Counted from the first letter of the stretch, positions 40,962 through 51,415 are shown. The stretch is DNA of 64,000 bases from Candidula unifasciata (GCA_905116865.2 CAJHNH020000800.1:179631-243630), one strand, 5' to 3'. Notes: generated from the sequence alone by a model not told the origin. Program-made: numbers and translations.

Positions 40962-43900
40962 TTATATCATACTGTCATCCTGTTCAGAAGCTGTAGGTGA
41001 ATCATCCTTGTCAACTTTCAAACTGACATTCTTTATTCCAGGCTGTCCCAAAAAGGTAGATGTAGCATTTTTATCCCCATTCCCACTGACCTCCTTTATA
41101 TCATACAATTCAGAAACTGTAGATGTATCTTCTTTGATATCATTCCCATTGGCATTCATTACATCATATTGTTCAGAAACTGTAGATATATCCTCTTTGT
41201 CATCATTCCCATTGGCGTCCTTTATGCCCAGTGGCTCTGAAATTGTAGAATTAACCTCTTTGTAATTATTCCCTTTTGTCTCATTCAAATCATATTGTTC
41301 AGAAAATGTAGACTTATCCTCTTTGTCATCACTCCCACTGGTCTCCGATATATCATATTGTTCGGAAACTATAGATTTGTCCCCATTGTCATCATTTCCA
41401 CTGGCCTTCATTATATCATATTGTTCGGAAACTACAGATTTGTCGCCATTGTCATCATTTCCACTGGCCTCCATTATATAATAATGTTCAGAAACTATAG
41501 ATTTGTCCCCATTGTCATCATTTCCACTCGCTTCCATTATATCATATTGATCCGAAACTGTAGATGTATCTTCGTTGTCATAATTCTCATTAGTATCCTG
41601 TCTGTCAAGCTGCTCAAAATCTGTTGGTGTATGCTCTTTAGCAGCCTCTCCACACGCACCATCATAATTTTCATTATCACCATCCTTTTCTTGTTGTGGA
41701 ACTGGAATTGATAATTCAAATTCTTTTGCGTGTTCATCAAAATTCTTATTGTCATCATCGTGTGGTTTCCTCTGTTCAGAGATGGGAATTATTGAATCCG
41801 TTTCTTTTGTGCCTTCGTCATAGTTCCCATTGTAAGCATTATGTAATGTCTTTTGTACGAAGTTAGAAAGTGATAAATCAGTGTATTTTGTGTCTTCATC
41901 AAAATTGTCGGTGTCATCAGTATATGGTTTCTTTTGTTCGAAGTTAGGAAGTAATGAATTAGTTTCTTTTTTGTCTTCCTCATCATTTTCAGGGTCATCA
42001 GTATGTGGTTTCATTTGTTCAGGTTTGGGAAGTAATGAATCAGTTTCCTTTGTGTCTTCATCAAAATTCACAGTGTCATCAGTATGTGGTTTCTTTTGCT
42101 CGAAGTTAGGAAGTAATGAATCAGTTTCTTCTGTGTCTTCCTCAAAATATTCAGAGTCATCAGTAGGTGGTTTTTTTTGTTCAGGTTTAGGAAGTACTGA
42201 ATCAGTTTCTTTAGCGTCTTTGTCAAAATACCCACTGTCATCAGTATGTGATTTCTTTTGTTCGGGTTTCGGAAGTAATGAATCAGTTTCTTTAGCGTCT
42301 TTGTCAAAACACTGAGTGTCATCAGTATGTGATTTCTTTTGTTCGAAGTTAGGAAGTAATGAATCAGTATCTTTGGTGTCTTTGTCAAAATACCCAGTGT
42401 CATCAGTATGTGATTTCTTTTGTTCGAAGTTAGGAAGTAATGAATCAGTATCTTTGGTGTCTTTGTCAAAATACCCAGTGTCATCAGTATGTGCTTTCTT
42501 TTCTTCGGATTTAGGAAGTACTGAATCAGTTTCTTTAGCGTCTTTGACAAAATATTCAGAGTTACCAGTAGGTGGTTTCCTTTGTTCAGGTTTAGGAAGT
42601 AATGAATCAGTATCTTCCCCCTGGTGGTCAAAATACTCACTGTTCTCATCTTGCGAATTCTCTAGTTCAGTGCCAGGATGCAAAAAATCATTTTCTTGCG
42701 TGTCTTTATTGTTTCTCTCAGGACCCTTGTCTTTCTTGTTACTTTCAGTGCCCTTGTCTTTCTTGTTACTCTCAGTGCCCTTGTCATTCTTGTTACTCTC
42801 AGCGCCCTTGTCTTTTTTGTTACTCTCAGTGCCCTTGTCATTCTTGCTACTCTCAACGCCCTTGTCTTTCTTGTTACTCTCAGCGCCCTTGTCTTTCTTG
42901 TTACTCTCAGTGCCCTTGTCTTTCTGGTTATTCTCAGCACCCTTGTCTTTCTTGTTACTCTCAGCGCCCTTGTCTTTATTGTTACTATCAGTGCCCTTGT
43001 CATTCTTGTTACTCTCAGCGCCCTTGTCTTTCTTGTTACTCTCAGCGCCTTTGTCTTTCTGGTTATTCTCAGCACCCTTGTCTTTCTTGTTACTCTCAGT
43101 GCCTTTGTCATTCTTGTTACTCTCAGCGCCCTTGTCTTTATTGTTACTCTCAGTGCCCTTGTCTTTCTGGTTATTCTCAGCACCCTTGTCTTTCTTGTTA
43201 CTCTCAGCGCCCTTGTCTTTATTGTTACTCTCAGTGCCCTTGTCATTCTTGCTACTCTCAGCGCCCTTGCCTTTCTTGTTACTCTCAGCGCCTTTGTCTT
43301 TCTGGTTATTCTCAGCACCCTTGTCTTTCTTGTTACTCTCAGTGCCTTTGTCATTCTTGTTACTCTCAGTGCCCTTGTCTTTATTGTTACTCTCAGCGCC
43401 CTTGTCTTTATTGTTACTCTCAGCGCCCTTGTCTTTATTGTTACTCTCAGCGCCCTTGTCTTTATTGTTACTCTCAGCGCCCTTGTCTTTCTTGTTACTC
43501 TCAGTGCCCTTGTATTTATTGTTACTCTCAGCGCCCTTGTCTTCCTTGTTACTCTCAGCGCCCTTGTCTTTATTGTTACTCTCAGCGCCCTTGTCTTTAT
43601 TGTTACTCTCAGCGCCCTTGTCTTTATTGTTACTCTCAGCGCCCTTGTCTTTATTGTTACTCTCAGCGCCCTTGTCTTTATTGTTACTCTTATCGCCCTT
43701 GTCTTTATTGTTACTCTCAGCGCCCTTTTCTTTATTGTTACTCTCAGCGCCCTTGTCTTTACTGTTACTCTCAGGGCAGTTCTCTTGTGGGCCATGTTGT
43801 TCAGGACGAGGAAGTAATGAATCAGTTGAATGTTGGTCTTGGTTATCAAAATTCCCATTGTCCTCATCATGCGGATTGTTTTGTTCAAGGTCTGAAGTTA

Positions 43901-44299
43901 ATGAATCAGTTGTTGTCTTGTCTTCATTATTACTCTCATTGTCCGCTTTGTCATCGGTTTCTTTTTTATATAGCTTTACATAATTACAATTTTCTATATC
44001 TGCATTATACTGAACATTTCGTTGTCTTCGTCTTTTGCACATAAAAACTATGATAACGAAAATGATAAAAATAATTAACGTCACAGAAATACCAATAGCA
44101 ATTCCAAGATTGCTGTGTTCGTCAATTATTTCTTCCGGTGCCTGACATGGTTCAGGTGGGTGACTTCCCTTGTATTCTGCGCAGAGTTTGCACTGGGTTT
44201 CGGTATGGTTGACTCTGTCTTGGTATGTCCCGTTACCACATGGCAAGCAACTTGTATTCGCATCTTTGAAGTAATAATCCTTGCCGCAGGTTATCAATC
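40962..44299 (-). CDS. TNFR-like gene, last exon: CRD, transmembrane helix, repeat tail
   Basis: This exon encodes one cysteine-rich module ([20 protein letters not shown] through CKLCAEYKG), then the helix [20 protein letters not shown] and the stop-transfer CKRRRQRN. The tail then has three arrays. First come about 39 copies of a nonapeptide of type NKDKGAESN. Next are about 11 copies of a 27-residue unit of type [12 protein letters not shown]. Last are about 9 copies of a 21-residue unit of type [21 protein letters not shown] (first 20 shown: [20 protein letters not shown]). The frame is uninterrupted for 1,111 residues and ends in TAA at 40964-40962. The tail is extremely charged and low in hydrophobic residues, so probably disordered. 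Confidence 0.88.
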
Positions 44300-47200
44300 C
44301 TTTGAAAAATGGAAAAAAAAAATTAACTATCAATTGTTACAATATTTAACGTGTGATTTAATGAAAAACTAGGGCCGTCTACATGCATAGGTATATGCTG
44401 CCAGGCCCCTCACCCACTCTCCCCCCCCCAACCTCCACGAGCTTAGGGGTTCTTATCATCATCATCGTGCCTTGCCGACTGGCGTGGGCGAACTTGCCTT
44501 TCAACAATCTGCGAAAATAATGCTAATATAATAATTCGATACTGTCTTTCCGATCACACGCTTACACATGAAATGTCTCGCTAACTTGGTAAAATGGGGA
44601 AATTAATGCTTGTAGCGAAGAATTAACGCGTATGCATTCGCAAGATAACAAGTTTGCCTTTTTTTTAAACGCTTACATTAATTGCAGTTCGCTTTTGTAT
44701 AACTGTTTAGAGAGTGAACGAAGTTTAACTCCACCAGGACCGCACAACGAGCGATAAATACCCGGTGACACAAAGTGAGCCACTAGGTCGCAAGTCCCAG
44801 AAACCTCGTTCAATCGTTAGGTTATATTAGGGCCCCCGACAAATGCCGGGGTGGGGCTTTAAAATACAGAAATTATTAAGTCCCAGTATGGGCGGCGTGA
44901 ACTATACTATCTGGGGTGTGGGTAGGGGTGGGGGTAGGGGTGTGGGTAGGGGTGGGGGTAGGGGTGTGGGTAGGGGTGGGGGTAGGGGTGGGGGTAGGGG
45001 TGTGGGTAGGGGTGTGGGTAGGGGTGTGGGTAGGGGTGGGGGTAGGGGTGGGGGTAGGGGTGTGGGTAGGGGTGGGGGTAGGGGTGGGGGTAGGGGTGGG
45101 GGTAGGGGTGTGGGTAGGGGTGTGGGTAGGGGTGTGGGTAGGGGTGTGGGTAGGGGTGGGGGTAGGGGGTAGGGGTAGGGGTGTGGGTAGGGGTGGGGGT
45201 AGGGGTGGGGGTAGGGGTGTGGGTAGGGGTGTGGGTAGGGGTGTGGGTAGGGGTGGGGGTAGGGGTGGGGGTAGGGGTGTGGGTAGGGGTGGGGGTAGGG
45301 GTGGGGGTAGGGGTGGGGGTAGGGGTGGGGGTAGGGGGGTGGGGGTAGGGGTGGGGGTAGGGGTGGGGGTAGGGGTGGGGGTAGGGGTGGGGGTAGGGGT
45401 GGGGGTAGGGGTAGGGGTGGGGTAGGGGGGGGACTTTGCATTCAATTTTTATTTTTTACACTATTTCCCGACAAGCTCATCATCATCAGGTGCCTTGCCG
45501 ACTGGCGTGGGGCATCATGCCTCTCCATAATCAACGATCTCTTGCAGTATGTATCAGTTCGTGTGCCGACACACCTCCATGCCATGCAACAAGACTGTCA
45601 AGAATCTTCTCTCGTTGTCTTCCTCTATCCCTCCTTTCACAGATCTTTCCAGTGGTCACAAGATGTTTTATTTTCCCTCTTCGACAAGCCACATATCTTT
45701 AAATCTACACACATGCTCGTTTTGTGTATAACAATGCAAAGTAATATTTATAAAATCAAAACTTAGATTTTAAAACTGATAAATAATGGATTTAAAAAAT
45801 ACGATATTTTTAAATAGTAAAATATAATATCAAGTTTTGTCTCTGCATCGATTTTATTGGCTTATTTTTATGCAGTTGTTTGTTCCTCGACGCTCGACGC
45901 ACCCCGACTTCGAAGGAAGCTCCAAAGTTTCGACTCCTACGACATGCTTGTTTTGAAGTCAGTAGGTTTAATCTTGTTTTCCCCATAATGGGGCACCGGA
46001 ACCCACAAAGAAAGTAACAATTCAATTCAATTCATATCCATAAGCTGCCATAGGAAAGATACATGAGCTCGAAATTTTTACTTCAACCAGGTGCCATGCT
46101 TTAGGTTCTTGCTGCTTTTTTATCTCTGCACTGCTAAAGCAATTCCAGAGAAATTTGACTAAAAATCTGAACAAAATGGGGAAGCAGAAAAACGGGAACA
46201 AAGCAACACAACGTAACGTTTCGGCCGGGCAGCCTTTTTCAAACATAAGTGAACCTTGACTAAGAACGTCTAAGCTGTGGATGAGGCGATTTTCCAAAGC
46301 GAGGCGCATAGTATGATCGCCAGAGCAAGATTTTAATGCTGTGACAGATATATCATCTAAAATCTTGCTCTGACGATCATACTACGCGCCTCGCTTTGGA
46401 AAATCGCCTCATCCACAGCTTAGGCGTTCTTAGTCCAGGTGGTATTAATATCCAACATACCTTCATTTAAATAGTTCTACTCTTATCACATTTTAAATGT
46501 TAATTATTTTCTTTTCTTTTCTTTTATTTCATATTATTACTTTATTCTATTTCTTATGAGTATCATTTATGTTTTATTAACATTTGTATTTCTTTTTTTC
46601 CCAGTATTATATTATATATTATTAATACTACTGTTTATTATTTTTTGTGACTATATTTTTTAACCATCGTTTATTTTATTTTATTTCATTTATTCCACAT
46701 CACATTTTTTTTTTAAACGTTGCTCACGTCACCCCTTAGAGATCTACATACTTTCCTCTCCTCACTTTTACGTTTGTGTAGTTCACTTATGTTTGAAAAA
46801 AACTGCCAGGCCGAAACGTTACGTTGTCTTGTTTTGTTCACGTTTTTCTGCTTCCCCACTTTGTTGAGCTTTTTAGTCAAATTTCTATGGAATTCCTTGT
46901 ATAAGCTTGACTGCAGTCACCCCCATATTTTCACTGCTAAAGCAAACCTTCTGATTTTATTTTAGAGCAGTCACCATTGTTGTTCACGATGGAGCCTATC
47001 TATTTAAATATGTGACATTTTCGATTTCCTAATTCTTGAATGTTGAACTAAGAGTCGACATCACAGCACTCGGGATACTCCCATAAGTGCACATTCCCCA
47101 TTTTCAGCAGCAAGCGAAGAGTTCCAATTCCGATGCTACCAGTAACTGTCTGAGTGTATGTTCGTCTCATCCTTTCCCTGAGTGTTGAGCGTCGGCCACA

Positions 47201-50074
47201 TCCCCTGGTAACTCCTCGCAGCGCTTTTCTCCCCAGACAGTAATGATCTATCTGCGCCTCAGCACTGTTCACTCGTTCACAAAGAGCCCTCACAATATCT
47301 AGCTTGTCATACATAAATTCACCACCGGGTGGTGCAGAGCCAGCCAGTCTATCTGCCTGCTCATTTCCCAACAGATCGGCATGACCTGGAGAATATATCC
47401 AAAGGTTGCTACCCACCCGGGACCTCTGAAGTGATGCTTGCCGCTCTGCACAAAGCATTCCTGTTTTCATTTTTCTTAACATGCTCTGTAAGTCAGTTAC
47501 AATCACGGCATGTGTGTACAGCTGATTCTCAAGCCATTGAAAGACAGCAGACACTGCCCCCCACCGCCATTCTCAAACTAGACGTTGTGGTATCGCATGC
47601 AAAAACCTGCACTAGGCGACGTCCATTCGCCTTTACTACGAAATCCCATGCACTCCGCCTGCCTCTCAACACAGAGCCATCTGGTGGTCTCTAGTACATC
47701 CCAGAATTACCCGCATGGCTTCATTCTGTATGCGTTCAAGTTTTATCAGCTGACTCTTTCGATTTCCTAATTATGGATTTTAATATACGGTCGTTATGCT
47801 GAATTTCCGGTAGATATTATCATGAGACTTTCTAAACAAAGTCGGGGAAGGGGGAGGCGCTTAGTCGTTTTATATAGATATATGGTTATGCCGCCGATGT
47901 ATTGTAATGATTCTGGGTACCGTACACGGGCTAACAGCAGAAGAGGAAGAAGTTTAGTTAAGTTTTTCTTAGTGTTCAACATACCTATAGCATCAGCCTT
48001 CAGTAGCAAAAATAAACATAGCCTTATGCATAATGCAGCAACAGAAACTACAGAATTATTGATAACATTTGGAAGAACGGTGGTGAAGCCTGCCGTTTGG
48101 GGGTGGATCAAACATTTTCCAGGTTCGAACTCCCATTGGGGCGATGGGAAATTTATACTGGCTTCGATATCGACCTAACCTAAAGTGATTATTAGAAATA
48201 TCACGAGAAGCAAAAGTGACAGGCGTATCGTTCGCCACATCATCTACCGAATGTACACACAGCCTGTTAATTTATTATTTGGATTTTTTGTATTGTGGCC
48301 AAGACAAAAACGCAATCCACGAAGCAAAAACATCATTCAAACAAACAGCAATCATTTGAGATCTAGCTAAATTGTCATCCCGCCCGACTGGTCCTCAATG
48401 ATCCTCATACACTTGTCGCCTCAATTCAACTCTCCCAGAAGTACTTTTCCCAATCTAAAACATAATTTATGTTGGCTCTTTGTAAAGGTAAAAGGTAAAG
48501 TCGGGAGATGTGAACCAGGGTCATTGCACACGGTTACAAACCATAAGTGCTCTGCCACCAGTACGGACAGCTGATAAGAAACTATCCGCCGGTGTCGCCG
48601 TCCGCACGTAACTCCGTAGCTACAGCGACGTTCCTCCATTAACCCCAGAGTGTCAACTCTGGTATCCATTTCCTCGAGGCTGGGTGAACCCCTGGAACCG
48701 CCCTGTTTTGAACACCGACTGCGGCTGCAGCGCTACACAGCTGGATTTGAAAGCGAGCCTCCTATCGACTGCGCTAACGCGGCTCTTTGTTCCACGCCGC
48801 ATTGTAACCACACAATTCTCACTAGCTATGCATGAACGCACGCACGCACGCACGCACGCATGCTCGCTCGCTCGCCCGCACACACACACACACAGACACA
48901 CAAGCGGTTTGTTTGTCGTCTGATGTCGCTGTGTTTCAGTTTGGCCTAATCACAGTTGAATGGAGCCTATTTTGATGACATGGAGGGTATTTTTGTCTTG
49001 ACCATAATCAAATTAGTCTCATTATTTAATTATCGGACTGTGTAAGATTTAATACTGTCCACGTGACTGAAACGCCTACAGAATATCAGTGGCGTGATTA
49101 TAGTTTTAAAAATGATAAAAGTGAACCGGAAGCATCTATGAACTGCCAGGTTTAGTCTATTAAAATGGCATGTACAGTAATATCATTCTGGGTAAAATAA
49201 ATACGCACATATATATCCCTCTCCTGATGAACATACACACACACATACAGACTCCTGCATTTACCTGGGGTTACAGTAGGAGCTGATGCTGTTGTTGCCA
49301 CGCATCCATCGGAGTCTGTCACTATCATTCCAGGCTTCGGACAGCAGACTGTGTCAGTCGTACCAGAGCAGGGTCTCCCTAAATACATATTATTCACCGA
49401 ACAATTCCTACAATTATTACATTCACCGGATGTTGAATGATCCACTGACCTCTCCATGTAATAATTGTCCTTACAGACAATTTCGGCATCATGTGTTTTG
49501 TTACAGGGAGTTTTTAACTTTCTGATGTAGATAATGATCGGGTTCCTGGCACCGTATACATTCTGTGTGTCTATGGGACTGGTTGGAATTGAAAAATCCG
49601 TCTTTGCAAGGCAAACATGTTTCTCCGGACAAATATTCTCCTGCTCCACAAAATATTTCACAGGACGCCATCAATGACATTATAATTGTCCCCGGGACAG
49701 CACACAGAATCATTGTAAGGTTGACACTGGCGACCCGTATACTGGCAGGATTGACACGCGACACAATCTTCGTGTTCAGTATTTCTGAAGTATCCAGGAA
49801 TACATACAATTATAGTGTTGTGAGTTTTGTTACATTCTGTGTAAACTTTTTCAAGTTTCGGATCTTTGATTTGTAGGCAGTCATAACACCGACTGTTATT
49901 GTGATCATGCTCCGACATGTATGTTTTCCCGTCAGTACAGGGCAGACAGACAGGCGCACCTGATCTTGGAGTATGTTTGTACTCTCCTGTACCACACATC
50001 TCCGGCCTTATTGGTTGACCTGTGCACATACATGCAACAAGAGAAATTAACTCTAAAAGGAGGGGTTTGTGCAT
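40962..50074 (-). CDS. TNF-receptor-like type I membrane protein with giant repeat tail (two-exon model)
   Basis: TNFR superfamily proteins bind trimeric TNF-like ligands at the cell surface. The model joins 50074-49265 to 44299-40962. Donor CCCCAG/GTAAAT (phase 1) and acceptor TTCAAAG fit, giving a glycine codon across the junction. The N-terminus [20 protein letters not shown] is a signal peptide. Cysteine-rich modules follow with the C-x2-C spacing of TNFR domains, then a final module in the last exon, one transmembrane helix and an Arg/Lys stop-transfer. The cytoplasmic part, about 1,020 residues, is dominated by tandem repeats and has no visible death domain. Two single-base frame changes interrupt the extracellular exon. 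I cannot name an orthologue. Confidence 0.8.
40985..41580 (-). repeat. 63-bp coding repeat (21-residue units)
   Basis: About nine units with the core [16 protein letters not shown]. The upstream units are nearly identical and the C-terminal ones diverged. Four units carry Y-x-x-M (YDIM twice, YYIM, YDVM). Confidence 0.9.
41700..42650 (-). repeat. 81-bp coding repeat (27-residue units)
   Basis: Eleven clear units plus a degenerate one. Conserved positions are TDSLLP, EQKK, HTDD and FDKD-KE. A diverged unit ([14 protein letters not shown]) also occurs upstream of the nonapeptide array, so that array appears to sit inside this older repeat. Confidence 0.92.
42705..43772 (-). repeat. 27-bp coding minisatellite (nonapeptide array)
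   Basis: About 39 head-to-tail 27-bp units encode [NK][KN]DKG[AT]E[SN]N variants. The 5' part (43.4-43.75 kb) is homogeneous. The 3' part shows a higher-order pattern of 4-6 variant units ([23 protein letters not shown]...), indicating block duplication. All copies keep the coding frame. Confidence 0.95.
44300..44705 (-). other. TNFR-like intron, 3' part
   Basis: This contains a short LINE 3'-end match near 44455-44520 (GCCTTGCCGACTGGCGTGGG, as at 45.49 kb). No exon was seen. Confidence 0.4.
44705..44875 (-). repeat. Dispersed repeat family B
   Basis: The complement of the family core is recognisable as ACCAGGACCGCACAACG, CACAAAGTGAGCC and GTGGGGCTTTAAAATA blocks. Confidence 0.6.
44911..45432 (+). 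repeat. G-rich minisatellite, (GGGGTA/GGGGTG)n
   Basis: About 520 bp of alternating hexamers such as TAGGGGTGTGGG and TAGGGGTGGGGG. Every run has four or five Gs, so the plus strand can form G-quadruplexes. It lies in the TNFR-like intron, with the C-rich strand matching the pre-mRNA. Open frames across it are artefacts of the period. Confidence 0.95.
45475..45695 (-). repeat. LINE 3'-end fragment
   Basis: Nucleotide-level match to 23.58-23.79 kb (for example ACAAGACTGTCAAGAATCTT and CTCTCGTTGTCTTCC). On the minus strand it encodes the C-terminal tail of the same non-LTR family. Confidence 0.75.
45890..46015 (-). repeat. Dispersed repeat family A copy (5' part)
   Basis: Minus-strand blocks for GGGTTCCGGTGCCCCATTAT, CTGACTTCAAAACAAGC and TCGTAGGAGTCGA define the copy. 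Confidence 0.6.
46095..46935. repeat. Nested inverted repeat / fold-back element
   Basis: The outer arms, about 46130-46252 and 46782-46905, are inverted copies (CGGCCGAAACGTTACGTTG and TTTTAGTCAAATTTCT on the right and their complements on the left). Inside lies a hairpin with arms 46258-46335 and 46358-46435 (78 bp, three mismatches, 22-nt loop). An AT-rich segment at 46440-46730 separates the hairpin from the right outer arm. The low arm divergence suggests a recent origin. Confidence 0.85.
47048..47720 (-). pseudogene. RNase H LINE 3' part
   Basis: The 168-codon minus frame has [20 protein letters not shown] (with the second catalytic Asp), [20 protein letters not shown] (terminal His and Asp) and a C-terminal [11 protein letters not shown]. 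The region above 47.55 kb extends the relic in other frames. The copy has no RT and is the best preserved of this family's 3' ends in the window. Confidence 0.8.
47721..48645. other. TNFR-like intron, little recognised
   Basis: A B-box-like CCAGGTTCGAACTCCC at about 48119-48134 may mark a SINE fragment. Other sequence is unassigned. Confidence 0.35.
48650..48795 (-). repeat. tRNA-derived SINE head
   Basis: On the minus strand, AGAGCCGCGTTAGCGCAGTC fits a tRNA 5' end with A box and GGTGTTCAAAAC a weak B box. The spacing is too long for a functional tRNA. A (CACG)/(CA)n stretch follows at 48835-48902. Confidence 0.55.
49265..50074 (-). CDS. TNFR-like gene, exon with signal peptide and cysteine-rich modules
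   Basis: The first frame (from ATG 50074) gives the signal peptide and a module with Cys 27, 43, 46, 63, 66 and 81, then Cys 91, 104, 107, 110, 117, 125 and 126. A second, related module set continues in another frame ([18 protein letters not shown], then ECIRCQEPD) and the rest in a third ([24 protein letters not shown]). The two frame changes lie in or near homopolymers: CCCC at 49690-49693 and TTTTT at 49511-49515 (plus strand), each behaving like one extra base. The intact 3.3-kb downstream exon argues for assembly error rather than a dead gene, but this is unproven. An ATT-rich, Thr/Ala/Pro stalk precedes the donor. Confidence 0.75.
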
Positions 50075-50295
50075 TGTTTTACTCTAGAATTATACAGACT
50101 TGCAGGTTGTTTAAAGCGAATCCGTCATATTTCAACTTCTTGATGCGATCAAGCTTGATTTGATCAAGGCCGTTTTGGAGCAGGTGAACGATGCAAAAGA
50201 GCGAATAGATAATTTCACCATGGAGAGCATGGTGCGGCGGTAAGTGACCCGAAGATCTGGTCGACACCAATACGGACATATAATCAACTGTATGT

Positions 50296-50315
50296 GTGTA
50301 TGTGTGTATGTGTGA

Positions 50316-50346
<31 letters not shown>

Positions 50347-50610
50347 TGTATGTATGTATGTATGTATGTATGTATGTATGTATGTATGTATGTATGTATG
50401 TATGTATGTATGTATGTATGTATGTATGTATGTATGTATGTATGTATGTATGTATGTATGTATGTAGTATGTATGTATGTATGATGTATGTATGTAGTAT
50501 GTATATGTATGTATGTATTGTATGTATGTATGTTGATGTATGTATGTATGTATGTATGTATGTATGGATGATGTATGTATGTATGTAGTATGTATGTGGA
50601 TGTACGAAGT
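50296..50610 (+). repeat. (GTAT)n microsatellite
   Basis: About 300 bp of TATG/GTAT tetranucleotides, uninterrupted to about 50464 and then imperfect. It lies just upstream of the TNFR-like start codon (minus sense). Confidence 0.95.
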
Positions 50611-50689
50611 GTGTGTTATCACTACCTACATTCACCAGTTTGTAGTCCGCTGTAGATGGGGAATATGGAGCCTAGGGTATTCAGGCCTC

Positions 50690-50832
50690 ATGGTTAGTGT
50701 AGTCGCCACGAGCTGTGCAACTGCTATCGTCGAAACTGGAACACTTCGTTGGCTGAAGAAGATGAGCACTGATCACGCATGTAAATGTCCTCAGGTCTGT
50801 GACGCTGGTTTTTGACTCGACTCAACTCATTA
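50690..50832 (+). repeat. RNase H LINE 3' end
   Basis: ETGTLRWLKKMSTDHACKCP and the closing GACTCGACTCAACTCA match the terminal segment of the family. Confidence 0.55.
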
Positions 50833-51229
50833 CCAATACTTGTGTTTAACTCGGTCAGACTTGGTTTAATTAAATATGCTGTCAGTCTTTCCTGGTGGAT
50901 ACAATGTCTCTTTAAAGATCTGTAAATTTTTTTTCACATCTGTTATTCTCAATAACCTGGAACCACATACGAATTACCAAGAATGTTTGTCAGTCACAGA
51001 ATGGATTGTGCTCTCTGAATGTTTTGTCATGTCTTTTGCATTTTGTTTGATTGCTCTTGAAAACTTGAATTATCTGGGAGTTCGTTTTTAGCTGTATGTG
51101 TCTGTTTTTTTTTTTTTTTGGTTTTTTTTTTCGAGCCTGACAGTCGTATTTGTGGTAGCTGGCTATCAACAATGTCATAGAATGTTGATGTCTTTTTAGT
51201 AGACTGATGGAATCAATTTCTTGTGTGGT

Positions 51230-51415
51230 GGCCGGGCATAAATTACCCCTCTGTATTAGAACAGAGGCAATTTACAAAAACCCAGAGCTGATCAGAGTCA
51301 GTACAGCCCCTGTAAGACCAGGCATGAATTACCCCACTGTATTAGAATAGCGTCCAACTACAATAGTCCAGAGCTGTTCAGACTGAGACCAGCCCCTGTA
51401 AGACCAGGAACAATG
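51230..51415. repeat. Tandem duplication of about 87 bp
   Basis: Two head-to-tail copies start at GGCATAAATTACCCC (51236) and GGCATGAATTACCCC (51323). Both end CCCCTGTAAGACCAGG. Confidence 0.7.

Noticed and set aside
42316..43983. 555-codon plus-strand frame (Leu/Ser/Pro-rich)
   Set aside because: It is the complement of the in-frame receptor repeat array; the minus frame has a transmembrane helix, cysteine module and matching splice site.
42602..44044. 480-codon plus-strand Cys/Tyr-rich frame that looks keratin-associated-protein-like
   Set aside because: Another phase of the same 27-bp repeat; no independent support.
44911..45432. Interstitial telomere array
   Set aside because: Hexamers are GGGGTA/GGGGTG variants in an intron rather than a uniform TTAGGG-type repeat.
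44876..45445. Pro/Thr-rich and Gly/Val-rich frames on both strands
   Set aside because: Translation of the GGGGTA/GGGGTG minisatellite in all phases.
50132..50635. His/Thr/Tyr repeat protein and its Met/Tyr/Val/Cys complement
   Set aside because: Translation of a (GTAT)n microsatellite.
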